From Capsulimonas sp. (GTDB taxonomy: Bacteria; Armatimonadota; Armatimonadia; Armatimonadales; Capsulimonadaceae), in assembly GCA_025963815.1 (NCBI GenBank), contig JAOQAA010000160.1, positions 1 to 7,429 on the forward strand: DNA of 7,429 bases. Reading direction: 5' to 3'. The notes beneath the pieces were generated by a model. It did no database searches and was not told where the DNA came from. It saw only the letters and a program-made list of their open reading frames with translations. This document shows positions 1 through 5,890 of this stretch, one piece after another. Numbering within the stretch: position 1 is the stretch's first letter; every line of letters begins with the position of its first letter. Position numbers and translations under genes: made by a program.

Positions 1-495
1 CGGCTCGGGGCGATTTCGATGCCAGCGGTAAGTGAAGGCGAGCGCGGCGGCGTTCAGCAGTCCGGTCAAGAATCCGGCGACGCACCCAACAATCGCGCCG
101 GTGATGGCTCCGGCGAATGCTTCCACCAGCAACAAGTAAATGTCTGAGAGTATTCCGATGCAGGCGCCGTAAAGCATTCCATAGAAGAGACCGCGCATGA
201 CGCCCTGCGTCAGCCAGTGCGCGACAATCTCTTCCGGCATCTCCCGCACGGTGATATTCCGTGTTGATGTCCTGTCCAACTCGGCGCGTGCGTCGACGTT
301 TGTCAGGCGATATCGCATTCCGGCGGTGGGAACGCGGGGATGGTTTGGGTGGAGCGAATGGAACCGCTCCCATTCCATCCATGTCCCCGGCGAACGCGCG
401 GCACCGCAAAGCGGGCAGACGCCGCGCCGGGCTTCGTCCGCATCGTAGACGCTTTCACAGATACGACACCAGATAAATTGTGGATCATGGGTCAA
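1..495 (-). CDS. Zinc-ribbon plus glycine-zipper membrane protein (partial, C-terminus off left edge)
   Basis: The frame is open for 165 codons from a TTG at 495-493 to the window edge. Residues 10-30 hold two CxxC pairs (C10/C13 and C27/C30), which read as a zinc-ribbon-like knuckle. A hydrophilic linker follows to about residue 90. The membrane part starts with a WLTQGVMRG-like stretch and has glycines at 102, 106, 110 and 114, then at 129, 133, 137, 141 and 145. This matches the ladder in the three upstream paralogs, and the codons stay open throughout. No ATG lies in frame before codon 40, and an in-frame TAA at 531-529 limits the start. TTG is therefore the best start, with a GAGAGG Shine-Dalgarno-like site 12 nt upstream, which is slightly long spacing. 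The gene lies 29 bp after the preceding paralog and is probably its cotranscribed fourth member. Function is unknown; the family assignment rests on alignment by eye. Confidence 0.72.
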   Translation of the reverse strand, partial: MTHDPQFIWCRICESVYDADEARRGVCPLCGAARSPGTWMEWERFHSLHPNHPRVPTAGMRYRLTNVDARAELDRTSTRNITVREMPEEIVAHWLTQGVMRGLFYGMLYGACIGILSDIYLLLVEAFAGAITGAIVGCVAGFLTGLLNAAALAFTYRWHRNRPEP

Positions 496-524
496 AGTCG
501 GGCCAATCCTCTCACCGCTCTGAT

Positions 525-1019
525 CTATTTATACCACTCCCGCAGCTTTTGGACGCTTTGCCACGCGGCGAACGCCGCGATGCACGATGGGATGACGCCG
601 ATCGCGAGCGCGTAGCCGACGACATTCCATTGCACGCTCCCGGCGTCCCTCAGACTGTTGACCAACGGAACGGCGCAGAAGAGTGTTAGGCAGACGGTTA
701 ACGTGAAAGTGGGCATAATGTGTGACGCTCGCCGAACAAACCCGTCCGCCGTTCCCAGTTCTCGCTGATGTCGCCGCATCAGCGCCGCGAGCACGATCCC
801 GTCCAGCAGTCCGAGCGCCAGTCCTGCGACTGCTCCAATGACACATCCATAAATCGCCCCGATAATCCAGAACCAGACTCCCACCAGGGCGCCGTAGAGA
901 AAGCCGCGCACCATGCCCTGCGTCACGCCATGCCAGATCAGTCGAAGCGAAAGCATATTCTCACTGGGCTCGTGGAGGCTCTTTGGCTCTGGGCACTCTC
1001 TGCCGCATTCAATTTTCAC
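525..1019 (-). CDS. Glycine-zipper membrane protein, paralog 3
   Basis: This is a 164-residue protein starting at GTG, with AGAGGA 7 nt upstream as ribosome site. The N-terminus MKIECGRECPEPKSL is identical to that of the upstream paralog and carries a CxxxC pair (C5/C9). A hydrophobic segment follows, with glycines at 39, 43 and 47 and then at 54, 58, 62, 66, 70 and 74. This is an uninterrupted i+4 glycine ladder spanning about two transmembrane helices. A third helix lies near residues 102-118, and a fourth ends in the shared IAAFAAWQ...W motif near the C-terminus. It lacks the final Phe-Glu of its two upstream paralogs and ends in WYK. It lies 27 bp downstream of paralog 2 and 29 bp upstream of paralog 4, so cotranscription is likely. 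Function is unknown; inner-membrane location and helix packing are inferred from the glycine pattern. Confidence 0.82.
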   Translation of the reverse strand: MKIECGRECPEPKSLHEPSENMLSLRLIWHGVTQGMVRGFLYGALVGVWFWIIGAIYGCVIGAVAGLALGLLDGIVLAALMRRHQRELGTADGFVRRASHIMPTFTLTVCLTLFCAVPLVNSLRDAGSVQWNVVGYALAIGVIPSCIAAFAAWQSVQKLREWYK

Positions 1020-1046
1020 TGTCCGGTCCTCTTAATTGCGCCCCGA

Positions 1047-1547
1047 TTACTCAAAATCCCAATCCGCCATTTTTCGCGCCGTTTGCCACGCGGCCAACGC
1101 CGCCAGCGAGCAAGGAATGAGAGCCACAAAGAGAGCGGACGCCGCCTCGTCGCTAAAAAGATTGTGGTTTGGCGTCGACATCCCGACCATCAGGCAGCAG
1201 CAAGTCACGAACGTCAGAAACGGAGCCGTCCTTGTGACGACCGACAAAAACGTCTTGACGCTGTTGCCTCGCCTTTCCAACACGACGTAAAGTATCGCAA
1301 ATATCAGGCCCTCCAGCACGCCGCACACGGCGCCGGCCATGAGGCCGATCACGCAGCCAAACATGGCGCCGATGATGAAGAACCAGACGCCGTAAAAGGC
1401 GCCGTAAAGGAATCCACGCATGGAAAGCTGCCAGGTCCAATGCCAGATCAGTCTGAGCGCCATGAGCGCCGAACTGCCGGAGCCTTCCATGGTGAACGTG
1501 GGTAGTGATTTTGGTTCCGGGCATTCTCGCCCGCATTCGATTTTCAT
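1047..1547 (-). CDS. Glycine-zipper membrane protein, paralog 2
   Basis: This is a 166-residue protein with an ATG start and an AAGGAC-like ribosome site about 7 nt upstream. Residues 1-15 are identical to paralog 3 and include the CxxxC pair C5/C9. After a short Ser/Gly-rich linker, the membrane part has glycines at 45, 49 and 53, then 60, 64, 68, 72, 76 and 80. The spacing is the same as in paralogs 1 and 3. A further hydrophobic segment lies around residues 108-123 and contains a Cys triplet. A C-terminal helix carries LAALAAWQ...KM...DW and ends in DFE. It sits 28 bp after paralog 1 in what looks like one operon. No enzyme motif is visible. A role as an oligomeric membrane assembly or channel is only a guess from the known packing behaviour of glycine zippers. 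Confidence 0.84.
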   Translation of the reverse strand: MKIECGRECPEPKSLPTFTMEGSGSSALMALRLIWHWTWQLSMRGFLYGAFYGVWFFIIGAMFGCVIGLMAGAVCGVLEGLIFAILYVVLERRGNSVKTFLSVVTRTAPFLTFVTCCCLMVGMSTPNHNLFSDEAASALFVALIPCSLAALAAWQTARKMADWDFE

Positions 1548-1575
1548 TCTCTTGTCCTTTATGCCGTCCCGGCGC

Positions 1576-2076
1576 TCATTCGAAGTACCAGTCGCCCATC
1601 TTCCGCGCCGCCTGCCACGCCGCGAAGGCGGCGATCAGGGAGGGGATGTAATCGAAGAGAGCGTTGGGCGTTAACTCCGACAGCGTGAAGTTCGGCGCCC
1701 ATCCGTTTCGAGGAATGCACAGCGCAAGATGGGTCGCGATCAAAGTGAGGACCGGGCTAACACGCGCGACGGTCCGCAGAAAATAGCGTTCTTCCACGGT
1801 TCGCTGCGACTGTATTGCATTAATCGCGGATATCACGACGCCGTTCAGAAGTCCGACGACCGCTCCTATGCTCAGGCCATACGCGCCGCCGCATAATATT
1901 CCGTACCAGGAACCGAGGATTCCGTAGACCGCTCCGTAAGCACAGCCTCGCCACGCACCCTGCTTCAAACAGTAAAGCACGAATGTCCACGTCATCTTGC
2001 GCCGATCCATCTCGCCCATCGTGCGGCGGCGTTTGCGGTACTGTGCGCGATTAAGTTTCACTGCCTCAATTCCCAT
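1576..2076 (-). CDS. Glycine-zipper membrane protein, paralog 1 (first gene of the cluster)
   Basis: This is a 166-residue protein with a strong AAGGAG ribosome site 7 nt before its ATG. The N-terminus is basic (RKRRR near residues 14-18) and lacks the Cys tag of paralogs 2 and 3. By the positive-inside rule this end should be cytoplasmic. The membrane core has glycines at 44, 48 and 52, then 59, 63, 67, 71, 75 and 79. A third hydrophobic stretch lies near residues 106-121, and a C-terminal helix ends IAAFAAWQAARKMGDWYFE. It is the promoter-proximal gene of the four, preceded by a 126-bp intergenic region holding a palindrome and a promoter-like element. I do not recognise the family. The shared ladder and C-terminal motif show that all the members derive from one ancestor by duplication. 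Confidence 0.85.
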   Translation of the reverse strand: MGIEAVKLNRAQYRKRRRTMGEMDRRKMTWTFVLYCLKQGAWRGCAYGAVYGILGSWYGILCGGAYGLSIGAVVGLLNGVVISAINAIQSQRTVEERYFLRTVARVSPVLTLIATHLALCIPRNGWAPNFTLSELTPNALFDYIPSLIAAFAAWQAARKMGDWYFE

Positions 2077-2110
2077 GAATTTGCTCCTTGTGAGCGACGA
2101 TTAAAATTAG

Positions 2111-2126
2111 AGTGAACGTGTTCACT
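2111..2126. promoter_or_regulatory. Palindromic operator-like site upstream of the membrane-protein cluster
   Basis: AGTGAAC and GTTCACT are perfect 7-bp inverted arms separated by GT. The GAAC..GTTC core resembles operators bound by LacI-family dimers. It lies 35 bp before the start codon of paralog 1 and begins five bases after a TATATT -10 candidate. It would therefore cover the transcription start, a typical repressor position. A LacI-family gene ends only about 75 bp away, making that regulator the first candidate to bind here. The palindrome is seen directly; the protein that binds it is inference. Confidence 0.6.
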
Positions 2127-2131
2127 TTTTA

Positions 2132-2162
2132 AATATACCCGATATCGTGAAAAATATCGCAA
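2132..2162 (-). promoter_or_regulatory. Candidate promoter of the membrane-protein cluster
   Basis: Read on the minus strand, TTGCGA (2162-2157) and TATATT (2137-2132) are separated by 19 bp. Each box matches the sigma-70 consensus at four or five of six positions, but the spacer is two bases too long for a strong promoter. The spacer contains a CGATAT...ATATCG inverted repeat (2140-2159). The region is markedly AT-rich against its surroundings. It sits directly before the palindrome at 2111-2126 and is the only promoter-like element between the regulator gene and paralog 1. Confidence 0.35.
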
Positions 2163-2202
2163 AGTCTGAAAATAAATTTGGGACGAATGAGGGTGAGAAA
2201 TT

Positions 2203-3207
2203 TTAGGCGGTGTCGCCGTGGACGAACTCGACGGGAAGGATGGTTTGTTCGGGGAGCGCCGCGCCTTCGCGGTGGGCGATGAGCAGGGAGACGGCGTCGC
2301 CGGCCATTTTGCGCCAGGGGGCGCGGATGGTGGTGAGGCGGTAGGCGGAGGGAATCGGGGACGTGGAGCCGTCGAAGCCGACGACGGCGAGGTCGCCGGG
2401 AACGTTGATCCCCTGGGCGCGGAGGTATTCGATCATCTGGTAAGCGAACTCGTCGTTCCAGCAGACGGCGGCGGTGGGGCGCTTGCCCGTCTCCAGCTCC
2501 AGGAAGTGGCGCTCGACGCCGCTGACGATGTCGTTGTCGGTGCGCGCCGCGCCGGCGGTGACGGTCATGCCCAGTTCATAGGCGGCGGCGCAGAAGGCTT
2601 CGTAGCGGCGGACAGTGGAGCTGAGACGGAAAGGGCAGACGCCGTAGAGGACGTGGCGATGTCCGGCGGCGGCCAGGTATTCGGCCTGGAGGCGGCCGCC
2701 CGCGGCGTCGTCCACGCAGATCGAGGGGAGACCGGCGATGGGATCGGTGATGGCGATCACGGGGAGATGAGACGTGGCGAGGCGAGGAGCGAGGGCGCTG
2801 TCGCTGAAGGCGTGCAGGATCAAGCCGTCAACTTTGCCGTTGACGAGCTCCGTGTAAATGTCGTCGATGGTGTCGCCGCGAAAGGCGCCATGCATCATAA
2901 AGTCGCGCTGATGACGTTCGCACGACTGCTGGATGCCGCTGAGGACTTCGGCGAGAAAGAGGCTGCGCGCATCGATAAAGCCGCCCATGTAGAAGCCGAT
3001 CGCCTGCGTCTCGCGCCGCCGCAGGGAGCGGGCGATGGCGTTCGGCTCGTAGCGCAGCTCCGCCGCCGCCGCGATGATCCGCTCGCGGGTGGCGTCGGAG
3101 ACGCGCGTATTACTGCGTCCGCCGCTGAGAACGACGGACGCAGTGATCTTGTTCACTCCCGCGCGGCGCGCGACATCGGTCAGGGTGGGGGCTTCGTTTC
3201 GGCGCAT
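2203..3207 (-). CDS. LacI-family transcriptional regulator
   Basis: This 334-residue protein has the usual LacI/GalR length and layout. Residues 8-28 form the helix-turn-helix (TLTDVARRAGVNKITASVVL). Residues 53-63 are the hinge helix (YEPNAIARSLR), with Leu62 at the position that intercalates into the operator minor groove in LacI and PurR. From about residue 68 to the end is a periplasmic-binding-protein-like sensor domain, with the typical VPGDLAVVGFDGS near its C-terminal part. The start is set by GGGGAAG about 10 nt before the ATG; the only nearby upstream ATG runs into a stop after four codons. It lies 39 bp downstream of the GH16 glucanase gene in the same orientation, suggesting cotranscription and control of that enzyme in response to an oligosaccharide or sugar. 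The ligand cannot be read from the sequence. Confidence 0.95.
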   Translation of the reverse strand: MRRNEAPTLTDVARRAGVNKITASVVLSGGRSNTRVSDATRERIIAAAAELRYEPNAIARSLRRRETQAIGFYMGGFIDARSLFLAEVLSGIQQSCERHQRDFMMHGAFRGDTIDDIYTELVNGKVDGLILHAFSDSALAPRLATSHLPVIAITDPIAGLPSICVDDAAGGRLQAEYLAAAGHRHVLYGVCPFRLSSTVRRYEAFCAAAYELGMTVTAGAARTDNDIVSGVERHFLELETGKRPTAAVCWNDEFAYQMIEYLRAQGINVPGDLAVVGFDGSTSPIPSAYRLTTIRAPWRKMAGDAVSLLIAHREGAALPEQTILPVEFVHGDTA

Positions 3208-3246
3208 ACGATTATTTCTTCCCCATAATTAGGGTCAGGAGGCCAA

Positions 3247-4842
3247 TTAAGACCGTGTGAATGTCATGGAATCCAGATTATACCCAGCATGATCCTCCAC
3301 GAGTTTGAGCGTTTGCTTGCCGGCGGGCAGCGTCAATTGCGCCTTGACGGGAACCCAGTTCCGCCAGCCGCCCGTGTCGCCTACGGTGATGGGACCGGTG
3401 AGGTTGACGCCTTTAGCATTCTCCAGATGGAAACTGCCGCCGTTTCCGGCGACGCCTGCGCGGAAGGTGACCGTGTATTTTCCGGGCTGCTTGACGCTGA
3501 CGGTGTACTTGATCCACTCGCCGTCCGCCGTCCATCCGATATGGAAGCCCTCGCCGACATTGCCCGACGCTTCTACATCGACGCCTTGAAGCGGCCGGTA
3601 GGCATTGCCGTTGTTTTTGGCGTCCGTATCGTGGAAGGCCACGCCCTCGCCGCCTTTGTCATAGTTCTCCATCTGCACCACGCCCGGGATGGTCGCCGCG
3701 ACGCCCAGATAAGGCGATTCGGAAATCGGAGGCGCGATGGCCGCAATGTCGCTCGAAAGCTTGGATACGCCAGCGCCGTTCACGGCGGCGATACGATAGA
3801 AGTACTTGGTCTTGGGTGTTAGTCCGGAGTCGACAAATGGCTGGGCGGCCACTCCCGTCGCGATTGGTTTCCCGGCCGGGGCGCCGCGCTTCGCGCTTCG
3901 GTAGACGTTGTAGGACGTCGCGTTGATATCGCTCGGCCAGGACAGCAGGATCTGGCGGCTGTCTCCCGGCGCACTGCGGAGGCTGCGGGGCGCGGGCGGC
4001 GTCTTCGGCGCGCCCTTATAAACACGGACATAGTCGATCAGCATTTTCTGCGGAAACACGGTCGTTTTGTCCGGATTGCCTGGCCATGATCCGCCGACGG
4101 CCGTGTTGATCAGAAAGAAAAACGGCGCATTGAATGGATAGGGATTCTCGCCATACTCCGCCGCCGTGCGCGTTTCGTACAGATTGCCGTCGATGTAAAA
4201 CGCGATCGAATCTTTCACCCACTGCATTTGAAAGAGATGGTAGCTGTTCGTGAAAATCTGGCCCTTGGGAAGCGTGTATGGGTCGTTCTTGATCAGGTCG
4301 CCGTGCGGCGGCGCTGCGCTCGCGCTGTGCAGACTGCTCAAGTTGAGGTTCGCCCACGACTTCATGCCGATGTTTTCCATGATATCGATCTCGCCGCACC
4401 GAGGCCAGCCGACCTGCCCGATGTTCTCGCCGAGCATCCAGAACGCCGGCCAAATTCCCTGCCCATAGGGCAATTGGATACGCGCCTCGACAAATCCATA
4501 TTGAAACGGCTTCTTGTGCGCCGTCGTCATACGGACCGACTCATACTGTTTCCCGGTTGTGGACAGGATTTGAAACGCGCGCCCGTCCGTCGCCCTCGGG
4601 TCCGCCACTATATGCCCATGCTCCTGGTCGTTCGTGTAAATCTCCAGCTCCGCATTGGCGTGGTTCGGCCCGGTCTCCAGGTTCCAACTGGACTCGTCGG
4701 CCTGCGCCCCGACATCCTTGTGAAACTCATCACTCCAGGCGAGCGTATAACCCGCCGGCGGCGCGGCTTGCGCTGATGCGCCGAGAGACAAGATCAAACC
4801 GGCGGCCGCCGAAGCAGCGAACAGACGATGTCGCGAAGTCAT
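3247..4842 (-). CDS. Secreted GH16 endo-beta-glucanase (laminarinase-like) with FN3 and CBM6 domains
   Basis: This is a 531-residue secreted hydrolase. Residues 1-26 form a Sec signal peptide with a likely AQA cleavage site. The GH16 catalytic domain spans about 32-277. Its motif GEIDIMENIG supplies nucleophile E151, D153 and acid/base E156. The ExDxxE spacing is typical of laminarinase- and agarase-type GH16 enzymes rather than ExDxE lichenases. WPAFWML (131-137) lines the cleft. An FN3 linker domain (about 282-370) follows, then a CBM6-type carbohydrate-binding module (about 385-531) with MENYDKGGEGVAFHD and GWTADGEWIKY motifs. The expected activity is cleavage of beta-1,3- or mixed-linked glucan outside the cell; the exact substrate is inferred. 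The ATG has AAGGAA about 9 nt upstream. The LacI-family gene follows 39 bp downstream, and a clear promoter and palindromic operator precede the gene. Confidence 0.93.
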   Translation of the reverse strand: MTSRHRLFAASAAAGLILSLGASAQAAPPAGYTLAWSDEFHKDVGAQADESSWNLETGPNHANAELEIYTNDQEHGHIVADPRATDGRAFQILSTTGKQYESVRMTTAHKKPFQYGFVEARIQLPYGQGIWPAFWMLGENIGQVGWPRCGEIDIMENIGMKSWANLNLSSLHSASAAPPHGDLIKNDPYTLPKGQIFTNSYHLFQMQWVKDSIAFYIDGNLYETRTAAEYGENPYPFNAPFFFLINTAVGGSWPGNPDKTTVFPQKMLIDYVRVYKGAPKTPPAPRSLRSAPGDSRQILLSWPSDINATSYNVYRSAKRGAPAGKPIATGVAAQPFVDSGLTPKTKYFYRIAAVNGAGVSKLSSDIAAIAPPISESPYLGVAATIPGVVQMENYDKGGEGVAFHDTDAKNNGNAYRPLQGVDVEASGNVGEGFHIGWTADGEWIKYTVSVKQPGKYTVTFRAGVAGNGGSFHLENAKGVNLTGPITVGDTGGWRNWVPVKAQLTLPAGKQTLKLVEDHAGYNLDSMTFTRS

Positions 4843-4855
4843 GGAAAGCGTTTCC
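4843..4855. repeat. Small inverted repeat abutting the glucanase start codon
   Basis: GGAAA and TTTCC flank GCG immediately before the ATG of the GH16 gene. The sequence resembles a LacI/CcpA-type operator core and overlaps the ribosome-binding region. It could be a second operator, a small translation-affecting hairpin, or chance. The arms are only five bases long, so support is weak. Confidence 0.3.
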
Positions 4856-4881
4856 TTATCGGCGTCGATAGCTTTAATGCA

Positions 4882-4902
4882 TTGACTTAACCGTTAAGTC
4901 AA
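4882..4902. promoter_or_regulatory. Perfect palindromic operator upstream of the glucanase gene
   Basis: TTGACTTAAC and GTTAAGTCAA are perfect 10-bp inverted arms around a single central base. The palindrome lies 40 bp before the GH16 start codon. It begins about 12 bp downstream of the -10 box of the promoter at 4915-4943, so a bound dimer would block initiation or early elongation. The neighbouring LacI-family protein is the most likely ligand, which would make the locus autoregulated. The palindrome is directly visible; the binding partner is inferred. Confidence 0.7.
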
Positions 4903-4914
4903 CGCGATAGTTTA

Positions 4915-4943
4915 AAGATATCACAAGTTGCTTTTGATGTCAA
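4915..4943 (-). promoter_or_regulatory. Promoter of the glucanase-regulator unit
   Basis: On the minus strand a perfect -35 box TTGACA (4943-4938) is followed by a 17-bp spacer and TATCTT (4920-4915), a four-of-six -10 box. Transcription should start near 4908, giving a leader of about 65 nt that contains the perfect palindrome. The spacing is ideal for a housekeeping sigma-70-type promoter. Confidence 0.6.
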
Positions 4944-4976
4944 TGAGAAAGTTGGAAGAAATGGCGGAGTGGGGCC

Positions 4977-5038
4977 GGCGCCGCTCGTCTTGATGTTTGG
5001 GGAGCTTCGTCTGTGAAGCGAACATCATTCGCGGCGCC
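4977..5038 (-). terminator. Three-tier nested hairpin downstream of the response regulator
   Basis: Three nested pairs of perfectly complementary arms are present. These are GGCGCCGC (4977-4984) with 5031-5038, TGATGTT (4991-4997) with 5021-5027, and GCTTC (5004-5008) with 5015-5019, closed by a six-base loop. Small asymmetric internal loops separate the tiers. It begins 23 bp after the response-regulator stop codon, so a 3'-end structure or terminator for that gene is the simplest reading. No U-tract follows on the minus strand, so ordinary intrinsic termination is uncertain. Alternatives are an mRNA-stabilising structure or a small structured RNA. Confidence 0.5.
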
Positions 5039-5060
5039 GTAAAATCGCTGAGAGGAACGA

Positions 5061-5777
5061 TCAGTGATGCAGAAGCGCGGCGGAGCCAGAGGCGCTGATT
5101 TCTTCAAGGCCGCGGCGCACGACGTATCCGATGCCGCGTACGGTATGGATGAGCTTTTCCTCGTGGCCCTGATCGATCTTCTTGCGCAGCACGCCGATGT
5201 GGACATCCACGGTGTTTGAGGCGCTGTCTTCGTCCAGCCAGACCCGCTCCTGGATGGCGGCGCGGTCCAGCGCGTGACCTTCCTGGGCGGCGAGGGCTTC
5301 GAGCAGGGTGTATTCGCGGCTAGTCAGTCCGATCTTACGGCCGGCGCGGGTGACTTCGTGGCTGTCGGTGTCGATGGTGAGATCGGCGACCCGGATGACC
5401 GGCTCCTTGTGGACGCGATTGCGGCGCAGCAGCAGGCGAAGGCGCGTCAGCAGGTCGGAGACGTCAAAGGGCCGGGACAGACAGTCGTCGGGCCCAGTGC
5501 CTTCGGCCTTGGACCCATTCGCGCATTCCGTATGGGGATCGGTCAGCATGAGCAAGGGGGATTGGCTTCCGTCGGCGCGCAGGGTTCGGCAGATTTCGTC
5601 GCCGCAGAGATCAGGGAGCGCCTGGTCCACGACGATCGCGGAATAGGGACGAACGAAGGCGCGCGCGAGGCCCGAGCGGCCGTCCAGCGCCACATCCACT
5701 TTGAACCGATGCTCCCGCAGACTGCGTCGAATCGTCGCCGCCAGCGCTACTTCACTCTCAATTACTAGAACTCTCAT
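5061..5777 (-). CDS. OmpR/PhoB-family response regulator with atypical receiver, no adjacent kinase
   Basis: This 238-residue protein has an N-terminal receiver (about 1-118) and a C-terminal winged-helix DNA-binding domain (about 128-225). The phospho-acceptor is D51 (IVVDQALPDLCG) and the switch residue is T79. Two usually invariant features differ. The acidic pocket reads IESE, so Ser8 replaces the second acidic residue. The KPF motif is RPF, with Arg102 in place of the catalytic Lys. The output domain is canonical, with LTSREYTLLEAL, the NTVDVHIGVLRKKI recognition region and the TVRGIGYVV wing. GGAGGA stands a few bases before the ATG. No histidine kinase is encoded beside it: the upstream neighbour is a four-helix membrane protein and the downstream one is the glucanase. 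It is probably a cytoplasmic DNA-binding regulator with weak or unusual phosphorylation dependence. Its target genes are unknown. Confidence 0.93.
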   Translation of the reverse strand: MRVLVIESEVALAATIRRSLREHRFKVDVALDGRSGLARAFVRPYSAIVVDQALPDLCGDEICRTLRADGSQSPLLMLTDPHTECANGSKAEGTGPDDCLSRPFDVSDLLTRLRLLLRRNRVHKEPVIRVADLTIDTDSHEVTRAGRKIGLTSREYTLLEALAAQEGHALDRAAIQERVWLDEDSASNTVDVHIGVLRKKIDQGHEEKLIHTVRGIGYVVRRGLEEISASGSAALLHH

Positions 5778-5815
5778 GGTTTCCTCCGCACTTGCTATTA
5801 AAGGAATACCCGGAG

Positions 5816-5845
5816 TTTATGAAAATATCATGAACTTGCTGTCAA
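5816..5845 (-). promoter_or_regulatory. Candidate promoter of the response-regulator gene
   Basis: On the minus strand a perfect TTGACA (5845-5840) is followed by an 18-bp spacer and CATAAA (5821-5816), which matches four of six -10 positions. It lies about 40 bp before the ATG in an AT-richer stretch, suggesting the regulator is transcribed on its own rather than from the upstream gene. Confidence 0.5.
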
Positions 5846-5890
5846 ATGTAATCTCTTTTGTAACCGGTTGCGGTTGCTGAATTCGAGGAT

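Noticed and set aside
303..488. A 61-codon ATG-started frame on the minus strand near the left end
   Set aside because: It overlaps the TTG-started zinc-ribbon/glycine-zipper frame, which continues to the edge and is homologous to its neighbours. The short frame shows no homology.
768..1505. A 245-codon open frame on the plus strand
   Set aside because: It crosses two paralogous membrane-protein genes and their spacer in antisense. The product is rich in Arg, His and Gln with no recognisable pattern, while the minus-strand frames are mutually homologous.
2218..3228. A 336-codon open frame on the plus strand
   Set aside because: It is antisense to nearly the whole LacI-family gene. Its product is Gly/Ala/Asp-rich without domains, a GC-codon shadow of a clearly real regulator.
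4874..4902. A second promoter with TTGACT inside the palindrome and CATTAA downstream
   Set aside because: The -10 box matches only three of six positions, and a consensus -35 with a better -10 lies just upstream. TTGACT is explained by the palindrome.
5852..5865. A small AACCG/CGGTT hairpin after the four-helix membrane-protein gene
   Set aside because: The stem is only five bases and no U-tract follows, so it is not convincing as a terminator.
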